Assembly (NCBI GenBank): GCA_037953625.1 | Contig: CM075651.1 | Coordinates: forward strand, 129,484,501-129,548,500 | Length of the DNA stretch: 64,000 bases | DNA from: Crotalaria pallida | Lineage: Eukaryota > Streptophyta > Magnoliopsida > Fabales > Fabaceae | Reading direction: 5' to 3' | Shown: piece after piece, positions 1-11,097 of the stretch | Numbering within the stretch: position 1 is the stretch's first letter | Layout of the letters: each line of letters starts with the position of its first letter | Program-made: the position numbers and the translations under genes | The notes under the pieces: generated by a model | Told to the model about the DNA's origin: nothing | The model's database searches: none | The model's input: the letters and a program-made list of their open reading frames with translations, nothing else

Positions 1-370
1 CACTATATATGTATATTATATTATATATTATATATAATTTATAATAATAGTAATAAAAAAATATTAAAAATAATGTTTTGACTCTTAATAAAAATTACTT
101 GTGGAAAATACTCTTTTAGAAAAGCTGTTTTTAAAAGAAAAAGTTGGTATATTATAAAAAAAAACTCTTTTAGAAAAGCTGTTTTTAAAAGAAAAACGGG
201 GGCGGGTGCGGTGTGGTTTTACCCGACCCCCGACGGGGACGGGGACGGGTGAGCTTTTATGATACCCGGCGGGGGATGAGGGCGGGGGCGGGGGCGGGGG
301 CAATTTTTTGAGACGGGGGCGGGTGTGGGAAGTGCATAATCCGCCCCCGCACCGCCCTATTGCCATGCCT
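1..370. repeat. GC-rich hAT-like repeat fragment
   Basis: Positions 195-360 are strongly G-rich (runs of GGGGCGGG and GGGGACGG) inside AT-rich DNA, ending near CCGCCCTATTGCCATGCC. Plant hAT-type non-autonomous repeats often have such ends, so this is probably a truncated copy. A 57-bp-period duplication of a CTCTTTTAGAAAAGCTG block lies at about 111 and 168. An open frame across it is low complexity and not a gene. Confidence 0.45.
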
Positions 371-687
371 ATTCGTTAGCCACATTAGTAGTTAACAGAT
401 TTTTGACTAAAACCAAATTTTCATAATAATTAAAGATGAGTCAAGGTCAAAAAAAATTTCCAAGAACCAAAATCAAAACAATCTCAACTTTCAGGGACTA
501 AAGAGATAAATAAACCTAAAATAAAATAAGTAACAAAGGGTTCACCGTCTCTAATGAGTATTTGCCAATCAAATGTTCATTAGCATTCATCCATGCAAAT
601 AAAAAAAAAATTAAAAAAAAAAACGCATTTCCTTTTCTTGCGGGGCTAATCAATAAGAGCCCAATATATTCAATCTTAATTTAACCT
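371..687. other. AT-rich stretch, nothing recognised
   Basis: I see no gene, RNA or clear repeat here beyond short A runs. Confidence 0.5.
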
Positions 688-1717
688 ATATATTATGGAA
701 ATTGCTTTTCGGCCCTATTACCAACTTTTTGGCCCCCATTTCAAATTTTTATGGACCAAAATACCCTTAAGCGTGTTAACATTTCCGGTTCTATGAAACC
801 GGAAAAGTGTTTCCGATTTTATTGAACCGGAATTAATTTAAACATTATTCCGATTTTGCTGAACCGAAAATTGGATTCCGATTACACCTCCGATTATATG
901 AAATCGGAAAATAAATTCCGATAGCAGGAACGGAATAATCCGGTAGTATTGAATCGGAAAAAGTGAAAGTATTTCATTCACTCTCACACAAACCTTCACA
1001 TGCGTAGGTCTTTCATTTAGTGGCCTATCACACCTCTCTCATATTTTCAGCAACCCCAAAATCGTCACCACCACCCACCTTGGTGACCCACAACAATCAG
1101 TGACTCCGATCTGATTCTCTGTATTTTTAGGTAGAATCCTCCTTCCCCACTCTTTCTTTTTATTTTTTTTTTTCATATGTTGAATTGTTGGTTCTGTTTT
1201 CATTGTTTTTAAAAACACAAGTGCACATTCATATTTTTCCCTAGGGTGCGGTTTAAATACGTACTTGACTAAAGTTCGTATTCATGCGTACCGAATATCT
1301 ATGGGATATTATTCAGTCTCACAATTGGACGATTTAGATAAAAAAGGCATACCAACATATAAAATTCAGGGAAGAATACGATATACAAATTCATTATAAA
1401 TTATTCATCATCTATGAGTTCTGACATCATGTGATAATATTTTTTTTAACAATTCGTTAATCATTTTAATTAGGAAAATGCTAAAGAGTGTCTTTAGTAC
1501 ATTTGTTAATAAATTAAATATGGTTAAAAATTATGAAAAATGCACTTTTTTGAATTCTTAAAAAAATAAATAACTTAGACTTATGCTTTTATTTTTTTGT
1601 TATGACATTTTTAGGGCACTTGTTATCAAAATTCAATTAACAATGGGAAACATTAACACTAATTTATATATTTCTTTCAATCTTTTATATAAGATCATTT
1701 TGAAAATTTTATTTTTG

Positions 1718-2521
1718 TACTACCTTCGTCCCTAAATATAAGACAATTTTGACACTTTTATTTTGTCCCTATTTATAAGACCATATACCAATTTTCAATA
1801 ATCATTAATTACTTCTTTCCACAAACACTCATATTTATTTAACTGTTTTAGATTCTTAATAATATTAAGGCTTAATTATGTCATAAGTCCCTGAAGTTTG
1901 GAGTATTTTTGCTAAATATTCTTATTCTTTTTTTTTAATGTCTGACTCCTCGAAGTTACTTCTGGGTTTGTCATATACCTCTACTACCAATTCTGGTCAA
2001 TTTTGCTAACATGTAACATCGGAATCCTGATCAGACGCAGGAGGTTAAGCACCTGGTGCCCCGTGGGCGAAGATCTTTTTTCCAAAACTTTAAAAAACAA
2101 AAAAAATTAATATTTTTATATTTTCAGTTAAATAAAAAAAGAAATAAAAGAATTGAAGAGAGAGAGGTCGTCTTCGCCAGTGTGATATCACGCATCACCA
2201 CATCATGAACCTCCCGCGTCTGATTAGGATTCTGATGTTACATGTAATCAAAATTGGTCAGAATTGGTAGTAGGGGTATATGACAAGCCCAGAAGTAACT
2301 TCAGGAAGTCACACATTGAAAAAAAAGTATAAGGGTATCTGGCAAAAGTACCCCAAACTTCAGGAACTTGTGACATAATTAAGCCTTTATATTAATATGG
2401 GAAATTTTGAAAATACATATTAAATGTTCACATTTATAATACCATAAACTAAATTAATCAATTTTCTTAATAGACGTGAAATATTGCAAAAGGGGTCTTA
2501 TATATAGGGACAAATGGAGTA
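1718..2521. repeat. CTCCGTCCC-type MITE, left-arm copy, split
   Basis: Its ends are TACTACCTTCGTCCCTAAAT near 1718 and the inverted TAGGGACAAATGGAGTA near 2520. Such ends (CTCCCTCCGTCCC-like, followed by AATATAAGAC) mark a common plant MITE class. The family C element at 1869-2385 is inserted within it. Confidence 0.6.
1869..2385. mobile_element. MULE-like element family C, left-arm copy
   Basis: Ends GGCTTAATTATGTCATAAG and its inverted partner CATAATTAAGCC. It is an internally imperfect inverted repeat with a 'GTCCCTGAAGTTTGG' subterminal block. It is the mirror image of 3572-4094. The 9-bp flank is TAATATTAA on the left and a slightly changed version on the right. Non-coding. Confidence 0.75.
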
Positions 2522-2852
2522 ATATTTATAAGATCATATTACAAACTTATTGCTATTTAATTATTTCTTTTCACATACTCTAAATTAATTAACACTTTTT
2601 AAAATTCAAATAATAATTGTATGAGTAGTTTTGCTAACAAGTACCCTAAAAATGTCTGAACCCAAAAAATACATAACTCCAAGTTATTTATTTTTTCAAG
2701 AATCCAAAATAAGTGCATTTTTCCTAACTTTTATTAATCATATTTAATTTCATAACAAATACTTAATCTGTTTCATACGTAGTGTGTTTTAAGGTTATAC
2801 ACGAGTTTTAAGAAATAGTTAAATGATGTAAGGATTTGTTGTATTCTGACTA

Positions 2853-3107
2853 TAAAGACACTATCGAGTTCTGACAATTCATTAATTATTCCAATTAGGA
2901 AAAATGCTAAATAGTGTCTTTAGGGTACTCCATCTGTTTCATAAATAATGTTCTTTTAGCATTTGTACTATGTTTCATAAGTCTTTTTTTTATTAACTCA
3001 ATACATAATTAATGCTATTTTTTCAAACACACCCCTATTTATTACACTATCTTTTTCACTTTCAATACTTTTCTCTCTCCTCAATAATGATTATATAAGG
3101 GTATTAT
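2853..3107. other. Spacer of the palindrome, with a scrambled copy of arm sequence
   Basis: This is the only part of 1244-4726 without a full mirror partner. Bases 2868-2926 are a diverged repeat of 1414-1499 (GAGTTCTGAC, then AATTAGGAAAA(A)TGCTAAA and GTGTCTTTAG). From 2927 a MITE end, TACTCCATCTGTTTCAT, begins and runs into the right arm. The patchwork suggests template switching at the turn-around point. Confidence 0.6.
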
Positions 3108-3437
3108 AGTCAAAATACAACAAATCCTTACATCATTTAACTATTTCTTAAAACTCGTGTATAACCTTAAAACACACTACATATGAAACACATGAAGTAT
3201 TTGTTATGAAATTAAATATGATTAATAAAAGTTAGGAAAAATGCACTTTTTTTGGATTCTTGAAAAAATAAATAACTTGGAGTTATGTATTTTTTGGGTT
3301 CAGACATTTTTAGGGTACTTGTTAGCAAAACTACTAATACAATTATTATTTGAATTTTAAAAAGTGTTAATTAATTTAGAATATATGAAAAGAAATAATT
3401 AAATGGCAATAAGTTTGTAATATGATCTTATAAATAT

Positions 3438-4248
3438 TACTCCATTTGTCCCTATATATAAGACCCCTTTGCAATATTTCACGACTATTAAGAAAGTTGA
3501 TTAATTTAGTTTATGGTATTATAAATGTGAACATTTAATATGTATTTTCAAAATTTCCCATATTAATATTAGGTTTAATTATGTCACAAGTTCCTGAAGT
3601 TTGGGGTACTTTTGCCAGATACCCTTATACTTTTTTTTTTCAATGTGTGACTCCCTGAAGTTACTTCTGGGCTTGTCATATACCCCTACTACCAATTCTG
3701 GCCAATTTTGATTACATGTAACATCAGAATCCTCTAATCAGACGCAGGAGGTTCGTCATGTGGTGTTGCGTGATGTCACACTGACGAAGACGACCTCTCT
3801 CTTCAATTCTTTTATTTCTTTTTTTATTTAACTGAAAATATAAAAATATTAAGTTTTTTTGTTTTTTAAAGTTTTGGTAAAAAGGATCTTCGCCCACGGG
3901 GCACTAGGTGCTTAACCTCCTGCGTCTGATCAGGATTCCGATGTTACATGTTAGCAAAATTGACCAGAATTGGTAGTAGGGGTATATGACAAACCCAGAA
4001 GTAACTTCGAGGAGTCAGACATTGGAAAAAAAAAAGAATAATGATATCTAGCAAAAGTACTCCAAACTTCAGGGACTTATGACATAATTAAGCCTTAATA
4101 TTATTAAGAATCTAAAAAGTGTTAAATAAATAAGAATGTTTGTGGAAAGAAGTAATTAATGATTACTGAAAATTGGTATATGGTCTTATAAATAGGGACA
4201 AAATAAAAGTGTCAAAATTGTCTTATATTTAGGGACGAAGGTAGTACA
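3438..4248. repeat. CTCCGTCCC-type MITE, right-arm copy, split
   Basis: Mirror image of the MITE at 1718-2521, with ends TACTCCATTTGTCCCTATAT near 3438 and TTAGGGACGAAGGTAGTA near 4247. It is again split by a family C element. Confidence 0.6.
3572..4094. mobile_element. MULE-like element family C, right-arm copy
   Basis: Starts GGTTTAATTATGTCAC and ends CATAATTAAGCC, with an exact 9-bp duplication TTAATATTA at 3563-3571 and 4095-4103. It is the mirror copy of 1869-2385, so the insertion happened before the arm was duplicated in inverted form. Confidence 0.8.
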
Positions 4249-5289
4249 AAAATAAAATTTTCAAAATAATCTTATATAAAAGATTGAAAGAAATATATAA
4301 ATTAGTGTTAATGTTTCCCATTGTTAATTGAATTTTGATAACAAGTGCCCTAAAAATGTCCTAACAAAAAAAAAAGCATAAGTCTAAGTTATTTATTTTT
4401 TTAAGAATCCAAAAAAATGCATTTTTCATAAATTTTTAACCATATTTAATTTTTTAACAAATCCCCTAAAGACACTCTTTAGCATTTTCCTAATTAAAAT
4501 GATTAACGAATTGTTAAAAAATAAAAAAAATATTATCACATGATGTCAGAACTCATAGATGATGAATAATTTATAATGAATTTGTATATCGTATTCTTCC
4601 CTGGATTTTATATGTTGGTATGCCTTTTTTATCTAAACCGTCCAATTGTGAGACTGAATAATATCCCTTAGATATTTGGTACGCATGGATACGAACTTTA
4701 GTCAAGTACGTATTTAAACCGCACCCTTTTCCCTAAGGTATAAACTCTAAAGTGATGATCCTATTCTCTGTTTTGTTTTGTTTTTTTTTTAGGTGAAAAC
4801 CCCCCTGCACCTTTCTCCTTCTCTTTTTTTCATATTTTTTTTTTTTTTATATTTTGACATTGTCATCTTCGTCTTTTTTTAAATGAAACTTTCTCCTAAG
4901 GTCTAAAGGTCCTCCAAGCACTCTGACCAAGCATAATTGTTTCACTTTTTCCGATTCAATACTACCGGAATTATTCCGGTTCCCTGCTAACGGAATTTAT
5001 TTTCCGGTTTCATATAAACGGAGGTGTAACTGGAATCCAATTTTCGGTTCAGAAATACCGGAATAATGTTAAAATTGATTCCGATTCAGTAAAACCGGAA
5101 ACACTTTTCCGGTTTCATATAACCGAAAATGTTAACACGCTTAAGAATATTTTGGTCCATGAAAATTTGAAATAGGGGCCAAAAACTCGATAATGGAGTC
5201 GAAAAGCAATTTCCATATATTATGTCTGGATCAAAATGAACCAAGCCCATTTTGACGTGGATCCAAATGATAAAATTAACAATCTCTCT

Positions 5290-5605
5290 AAAACTCGGCC
5301 CGATCGGCCTGGTTCGAATAAGCCCGATATATAAGCGGGCTTCAACTCTTAAAATACAACGCGAATAAATCCCGGATATTTTTTACTCGAATTATAAAGC
5401 TTGAACCCGCTAAGCATCCGGACCGTCCACTAAGATCACCTAAAAATAATCCGAGTTATTTATAAAAAATGACTAGTTACGGGGTTTAGGTAGATGTTTT
5501 TGTCTTGAATTTTATAAGGGCCTTTTTAGTCGTGCCCGAGCTCGAAGCGGGCCGATCCGAACCTAACCAAGTAGCCCGAATAACCACCTCTATCTCAAAT
5601 TGTGA
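5290..5605. repeat. GGCCCGA-rich hAT-like fragment
   Basis: Contains inverted clusters such as CGGCCCGATCGGCC near 5300 and AAGCGGGCCGATCCGAACC near 5550, and ends near AATAACCACCTCT. This resembles plant non-autonomous hAT repeats with subterminal GGGCC motifs; the boundaries are not sharp. Confidence 0.4.
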
Positions 5606-5613
5606 AAAAAATA

Positions 5614-5859
5614 TACTTCCTCTATCCTTTTTTTTAAGGTTTCTCCAACGTGTTAATATCTTAGTAAAAAAGAAGATATGATAATCTATTAATTTTTAAA
5701 ATCACATTGTTACATATTCTCTAAATATTTTATAGAAGATTAATGTGAAATGTATTAACGATAATTAATGAATGAATTATGTATTACATTTAAAAGTTAG
5801 TCTCTTATTTTCATTGACTAGTCTGACTTTTACTAAGATAACGAGACGAAAGGAGTATA
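5614..5859. repeat. MITE, CTTCCTC/GAGGAAG type
   Basis: Ends ATACTTCCTCTATCC and the inverted CGAAAGGAGTAT, about 245 bp apart, AT-rich and non-coding. Confidence 0.5.
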
Positions 5860-6102
5860 AAATATAAAGTCTTTTCATTTTAATTATGTCATTATTTTGA
5901 AAATAAATTTTGTCTTTGTGTCCTTAACTTAGGAATCAAACAATTCACATAGATATACTTGATTGATTTCGTTTTTGATTTTTTTCCCATTATTTTTTGC
6001 ATCAAAGACATTTTTTTATCGGTGCATCAAAAGATTCATTAAATGATTTTGAATACCCTTATTAAAAGTCATTTATGAAAGATAATTATTCTAATTTTTC
6101 CT

Positions 6103-6497
6103 ACTCCCTCCGTCCCTAATTATAAGGTCCTTTTGGGCATTTTTACGTCCACCAATATTGTTGAATTCTATATTAAAATTGATATATTCTTCCAAAAATA
6201 CTACCCATCTACCAATTATTAGAACATAATAAAATTTTTCATTTTTCAATAATTAATTTAATTCCTAGATACTCCATCATCTATATTTAATGTAGTGAAT
6301 CAATTTCCAAGTCATTTACAACATTAAACAAGCTCTATTTCATATTCCAATACAATTTTATTTATTTCTTCTCACAAAAACTTAGACCACAACGATTAGA
6401 TGTAAGGATAATTTTGGAAAAAAATTACAAGAAAGTCTTATATTTAGGACCAAATTTTTTTTACAAGAAAGCCTTATAATTAGGGAAGAACGGAATA
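6103..6497. repeat. CTCCCTCCGTCCC MITE
   Basis: Starts ACTCCCTCCGTCCCTAATTA with an inverted end CTTATAATTAGGGAAGAACG. About 395 bp, non-coding. This is the standard 'TACTCCCTCCGTCCC' plant MITE signature. Confidence 0.65.
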
Positions 6498-7750
6498 TGT
6501 TTTATGCAAACTTTAGTAGGATTTGATTTTCGTATTTATTAATGGTGTTTTAAATTTAAAAGTTGCACATGCCACGTGGCATTGCTAAGCTTTTAGCGGT
6601 TTGTAAGGAGGGTTGTGAAAGTTAGGATAATTTATGATGAGTTATCTCATGCGAGTGTTTGGATTCTCAATTTTATGAATTTGTTTAACCTCAATTTTTA
6701 CTATAACGATAAGCAGTCAAAAAGAAAGAAAAGTGTATTGGAAAGATAAAGACATTACTTTTAAGATGTCAAGTATTTAAGGTTTGTTTGGTTTACGAAA
6801 ATATTTCATGTTTTCATTTACAAAAATATTGATAATTATGATTATGATCATGAGCCCGTGTTTTTATTTCAGTTTTTTTATTTAAGAATGTGATTTCACG
6901 TTTTTATTTCATTTCTTATTTTCAAAATTTTATATAGTAAACAATAAAAATAATAAAAAATTGTTTTCACTATTTCCTGTATAAATATTTGAAAATAGGA
7001 AATAGAATGAAAACACGAAAAATAATCATAATTAATAAAAATTATAAACTAAATATGGGGTTATAATTATCAATAATTTTTTAAAATAAAAACAGAAAAC
7101 ATTTTTGCAAACCAAACATACCCTTAATTTTCCAACAAAAACTTGTTGTTTTTAACTCCTTATCTTCAATTTTGAGAGTTGAAGTCAAGAAAATCCTATT
7201 TTTTCTTTTGTTTTTACAGTTATGTTGTGTTGATGATGTTGCTAATAGGACATGCACAATAAAAGGAAAGTATTGCTGTAAAATTTGATAAACGAGAGAT
7301 GAATTTTGATTCATGAGGTTGAATTTGAGAAAAGTATGGTTTTTGAATTTGAGAAAAAAACGAAACAAGGGGAAAGATTTGAATTTAGGGACTAAGTAAC
7401 AATTTGTGTAACTCATTACTTGTTTGATTTCAGGCTTTAATTTGTTTCAGGAATTTTTTTGATTTGATTAAAAAAAATTTCATGTGGTATAATGAAGGGC
7501 ACACCATTTTTCCATTTTTATTGTGTGAGCTTCATTATTTACTTAAAAACTCTTTGGTGCAAGCTAATATTATACTTTGAAAATAGTATATATGGGTTGA
7601 TGAACAAGAAATGATATCACAAATTTTAGATTCTCATAATTGACAACAAGAAATGATACCACAAATTTTAGATTTTCAGCATATTGTGATTTTAGTGCAT
7701 TTTAGATTAAATCATGATGATATATTCTTCTTCTTGCACTTTAACTGAAA
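6498..7750. other. AT-rich intergenic DNA
   Basis: I see no supportable gene. A short inverted similarity lies at about 6790-7120 ('GTTTGGTTTACGAAAATATT' against 'GCAAACCAAACATACCCTTA'), suggesting another small terminal-repeat element, but I could not fix its ends. Confidence 0.4.
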
Positions 7751-7751
7751 G

Positions 7752-8150
7752 TTACCTTCTTTTTTTTTTTTTTTTGGAATATTCAGTGGAGCTAAGAACC
7801 CAAACAATGAGTAAGTAACAAGTTAGGGAAGCAAAATCCCAACACCATCCTTGTATAGAAGAGGCAAGAGAGCAAGTATGATGATGGTGATCAAAGTAGA
7901 TGTAAGACATACGACTGCCTTGGGCTAAATTAGCTAACAAATCTACATATCATTTAGCTTCTTGTAAAGCATGCTGGCAAACAAGCACCCACTCCTTCTT
8001 GAGCAAAGACCCAATATGAACAACTAAGGGAAATCTCAAAGAGCCATCAACATTAAGCTCCACGTATCTTGTAGGCAGAAATTGCCATATAATCAAACGC
8101 TTCACTTTCATGAAAACTCGAGGAATATGAGGGTTAGCACACATGTCCTT
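7752..8150 (-). pseudogene. LINE RNase H-like domain remnant
   Basis: Read on the minus strand, two in-register open segments separated by a TGA (about 7947-7949) give a peptide with ELNVDGSLRFP, KKEWVLVCQHALQEAK, then after the stop DLLANLAQGS. This order (NVDGS; W-x-L-V-x-H-A-L-x-E; AD-like LLANLA) is that of the RNase H-like RVT_3 domain found at the end of plant LINE polyproteins and related domesticated fragments. No start codon, reverse transcriptase or intact upstream frame is present, so it is a decayed scrap. Its identity is inferred from motif order only. Confidence 0.5.
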
Positions 8151-8774
8151 TAGTATTATCTCTTAAAGTCATATGGGAACTCATATTTGCTCTTGAAGAA
8201 ATAAAAATATGGTCCTTCCATATAAACCAAATGGCAACAACAAAGGAAATTCACATATACCCTACATTGCAAGGATAAGTTATCCTTCAAACAAGAGTTA
8301 TTGTCAAGATTACTTAATTGGATCCATTGATCTTCGTGGATAAAATCGGTTAGTAAACATGAAATTATTTTACATGACATAAAATTGATTAAAAAAAAAA
8401 CAACCGAAGGGTGCTAATGGAGAGCCGAAAGAGTGTATTCAATGTTGGAAATTTAATGGGATATACTAAAGAGATAAAAACTATTATCTAATCAAGACAT
8501 ATATTCATGTCAAATTATCAAGAAGTAATAGCAAAAACGTATCTATATATATCCTTGAAGGATATTATCAAATTAAATGGAAGAACATGTAGGTTTTTGG
8601 TCTTTCAAGTCATGAATGCACAATTGCTCATGGTCCGTTTCTAATGATTGTATGTTAGAGAAGAGAATTTGATGCATATGACTTGGGGACCATAACCTAT
8701 TTACAATAAGTTCATAGTCTTTCCCGCTTATTTTTATTTCGGCCCATCAACAATATAGAAATAAGACTTTTGCC
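8151..8774. other. No gene recognised
   Basis: AT-rich DNA between the LINE remnant and the Sirevirus LTR. A short open frame at 8156-8380 has no recognisable domain. Confidence 0.4.
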
Positions 8775-8779
8775 ATCTA

Positions 8780-11000
8780 TGTTGGAAGTCAAGCTTGCCC
8801 CAAAGGACGTAAAGAGTAATGCTAGAAGGATTCTAGAAGATAATGTTTTGATGATTACAAACAAGATTCAAAGTTTCAAGCATCAAGCTGCATCAAGTTC
8901 AAGCATCAAGCTTCAAGGCTAAAGTCAAGGCTCAAGCTTCATGTTCAAGTTTATTATAGCCTGACCTACAGGAAATTTGTAAGGTAATGAATTTTTATTA
9001 CAAGTGTCTAATGGCCAAAACTAGTTTTTCATGTTAAGGAGAAGAAAAGAACTTTTTATGAAAAATGTTTTAATTGCAAAATGTGTTTTCATGAAAATCT
9101 GTTTTTTTAACTTAGTTTTTGTGAAAATAATTGATGTTACAAAACTTTGTATATTTGTATATTTGCAAGAAAAAGTAATCGATTATCTTCTCAAGTAATC
9201 GATTAACTTTGTTGCATCATAGAAAAATCAGAGAGGTTGTAATCGATTAAATGAATCTTGTTAATCAATTACTTTCTTATGGGAGTAATCGATTACCTGG
9301 CTCAAGTAATCGATTATAATTGTTGCATCATATATTTTTCAGAGGCTTAGTAATCGATTAAAGGCTCTGTAGTAATCGATTACATGATGTTGCATCATAT
9401 GCCTATCAGAGGCTCAGTAATCGATTAACTATTATTAGCCTAATCGATTACATGTTTTTCAAATGAATTTAAGAATTTCTATTTTTGAAGGAATAATCGA
9501 TTACCTTCAGAAAGTAATCGATTACTTCATGTTTTATTGAAAAACGTGTCAGAATCATTTTGATTATTTCCTGATTTGTTTTTATATAAAAGATTCTGAT
9601 TTATTTTATAAAATTCGAAAATGATTTTAAATTTGAATTATTTCCTTTTTGGTTTTAAGAATCAAATCCTTATTTTATTTCGTAAATCATTTTGATTTAG
9701 TTTTGATTTTAAAACTTATTTCAAATCTTTTATTTTATTCCTTACATCTATTTTATTTGTTTCTGATTTCAAAATTGATTTTATTCTATTTTATTTTATT
9801 CTTTAAATCTATTTGATTTTATTTTGATTTCAAAAGTATTATTTTATTTATTTGATTTCAGAAAATCAATTTTGAATATTTCCGGATTTGATTTCATTCT
9901 TATTTTAAATTTGATTTATTTCCAAAATCAGTTTTGATTTGATTCTGATTCTATTTTTCAAATTCAAATTTTGAATTTCAAATATTCTCAAATCTTTAGT
10001 TTTATGTCTTAAATCTTTAAGATTGGTTTTTGATTTTAAACATGTGTTAAAAAAAAATATGTTTAAAATGATTTGATCATTTTATATTTTCTGATCCAAC
10101 CTTTTTCTTCTTCACGTTCTTCTCTTCTTCTCTTCTCCTTCAACCAGTTCTTAAACGTTGATATCTATTTGAGAAGAAAACATTTTTCTTGGCCATAGTA
10201 CTTGTGATTTAACTTCATTCCCATAGAGCTTTATTGTTGTATTCGTGTTATATAGAACACACTTTTGTTAGAGCCTTATATTGTTGTATCCGCACTATTA
10301 AGAGTGCAATATAGGTCTTGTACCAATCACTCATACCGTAACCATTTGTGTAAGGGGTGTGTGACCCTTAGAGACTAGGAAGTGAATCTCCTAGTGCGGA
10401 CGTGCGGCGTTCGTGGTTGTAGGGTGAGGAACCCTGCTGTGTGGGTAGTGCTAGACGAACGGTGGGGCACCTAGTAGTTAGGCTATCTGGTTTGTTGAGG
10501 TCCCTAGCGAAAGGAGGTTCCTAGCTAGTAGCTTGCGGGGCGCTCTGGTTGTACTTGGGGACGCGTGGCGTCTTGGTTTAGTGAAAAGCTCAAGCGGGTC
10601 GCTTGGGGACTGGAGTAGGCCGGGTTTGCCGAACCAGGATAAAATCTCCGGTGCAATCTCTTCTATCCCTATCTCTTTTATATTTCGTTGTTATATTTAT
10701 TTGTTGCGCATCATAACATTTATTTTGTAATAATCTATTTTAAGCGAATTTAAAATAATAAGCACGATAACGGTTTTCGTTGTTTTTATTTAATTCGTAT
10801 CCGCGCATATTAGTTTTTCATAATAGTATTAATATTATTCGCTTAAGCGCAATCGTTTTCAACATTATATTGTTTTCCGCTGCAAAATCTCTTTAAGTTT
10901 GTTGAAAAAGTTTTAAAGAAAATATTTTCCAATGTTTTCATAAACACCCAATTCACCCCCCCTCTTGGGTGACGGCTGCCAATCCTATCAATAATTCTAA
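8780..11000 (+). repeat. 5' LTR of the Sirevirus
   Basis: Starts TGTTGGAAGTC. Compared with the 3' LTR, which ends ATAATTCTAACA, this copy reads ATAATTCTAA directly into TTGGTATCAG, so the terminal CA and any usual spacer base are missing at the LTR/primer-site junction. Carries 11 exact TAATCGATTA palindromes plus one variant between 9176 and 9524. Confidence 0.9.
9176..9524. promoter_or_regulatory. Array of six paired TAATCGATTA palindromes (5' LTR)
   Basis: Exact palindromes start at 9176, 9196, 9240, 9286, 9307, 9351, 9373, 9418, 9441, 9494 and 9515; a TAATCAATTA variant starts at 9262. They fall into six pairs with start-to-start spacing of 20, 22, 21, 22, 23 and 21 bp. TGTTGCATCAT follows three of the pairs and TCAGAGGC precedes others, giving a degenerate unit of about 65 bp. 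Position near the front of the LTR suggests cis-regulation; no binding protein is known to me. Confidence 0.8.
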
Positions 11001-11001
11001 T

Positions 11002-11013
11002 TGGTATCAGAGC
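11002..11013 (+). other. Primer binding site
   Basis: TGGTATCAGAGC, the common plant Copia primer site complementary to the 3' end of initiator tRNA-Met, immediately inside the 5' LTR. Confidence 0.85.
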
Positions 11014-11097
11014 TTCGTGCTCTGGTAAAGGCCTAACAGCCTGAGTTAAAGATCCGTTGTAGATTGGCAGCGTTGGGATATTTTAATTGTTTTTAAT

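Larger units (their letters stand above)
1244..4726. mobile_element. Palindromic MULE-type element (family B)
   Basis: It begins GGGTGCGGTTTAAATACG and ends with the reverse complement. Exact 9-bp flanks TTTTCCCTA lie at 1235-1243 and 4727-4735. Two arms of about 1.6 kb (1244-2852 and 3108-4726) are inverted copies of each other around a spacer of about 255 bp. Each arm holds the same nested insertions in mirror order. No coding capacity is visible. A transcript through it would fold into a very long duplex, a possible siRNA source; that is inference. Confidence 0.85.
697..5214. mobile_element. MULE-type element (family A), long copy
   Basis: The ends are inverted: GGAAATTGCTTTTCGG at 697 and its reverse complement ending at 5214, with about 270 bp of related sequence on each side rich in TTCCG/CCGGTT motifs. 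The element is flanked by an exact 9-bp duplication, ATATATTAT (688-696 and 5215-5223), the size typical of Mutator-like elements. It has no transposase. Just inside the terminal repeats the two sides differ (about 970-1234 and 4736-4950), and the rest is a second, inserted palindromic element. A short relative lies at 58859-59708. Confidence 0.88.

Noticed and set aside
85..366. Minus-strand 93-residue open frame rich in Pro
   Set aside because: It is a translation of the G-rich repeat and a tandem duplication; no domain and no gene structure.
9176..9524. CRISPR-like array of short palindromic repeats
   Set aside because: Plant nuclear LTR context; repeats are only 10 bp with irregular, non-unique spacers, and the same array recurs in the other LTR.
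10533..10730. 65-residue open frame, repeated at 16475-16672
   Set aside because: It lies in the LTRs and is duplicated only because the LTR is; no recognisable protein.
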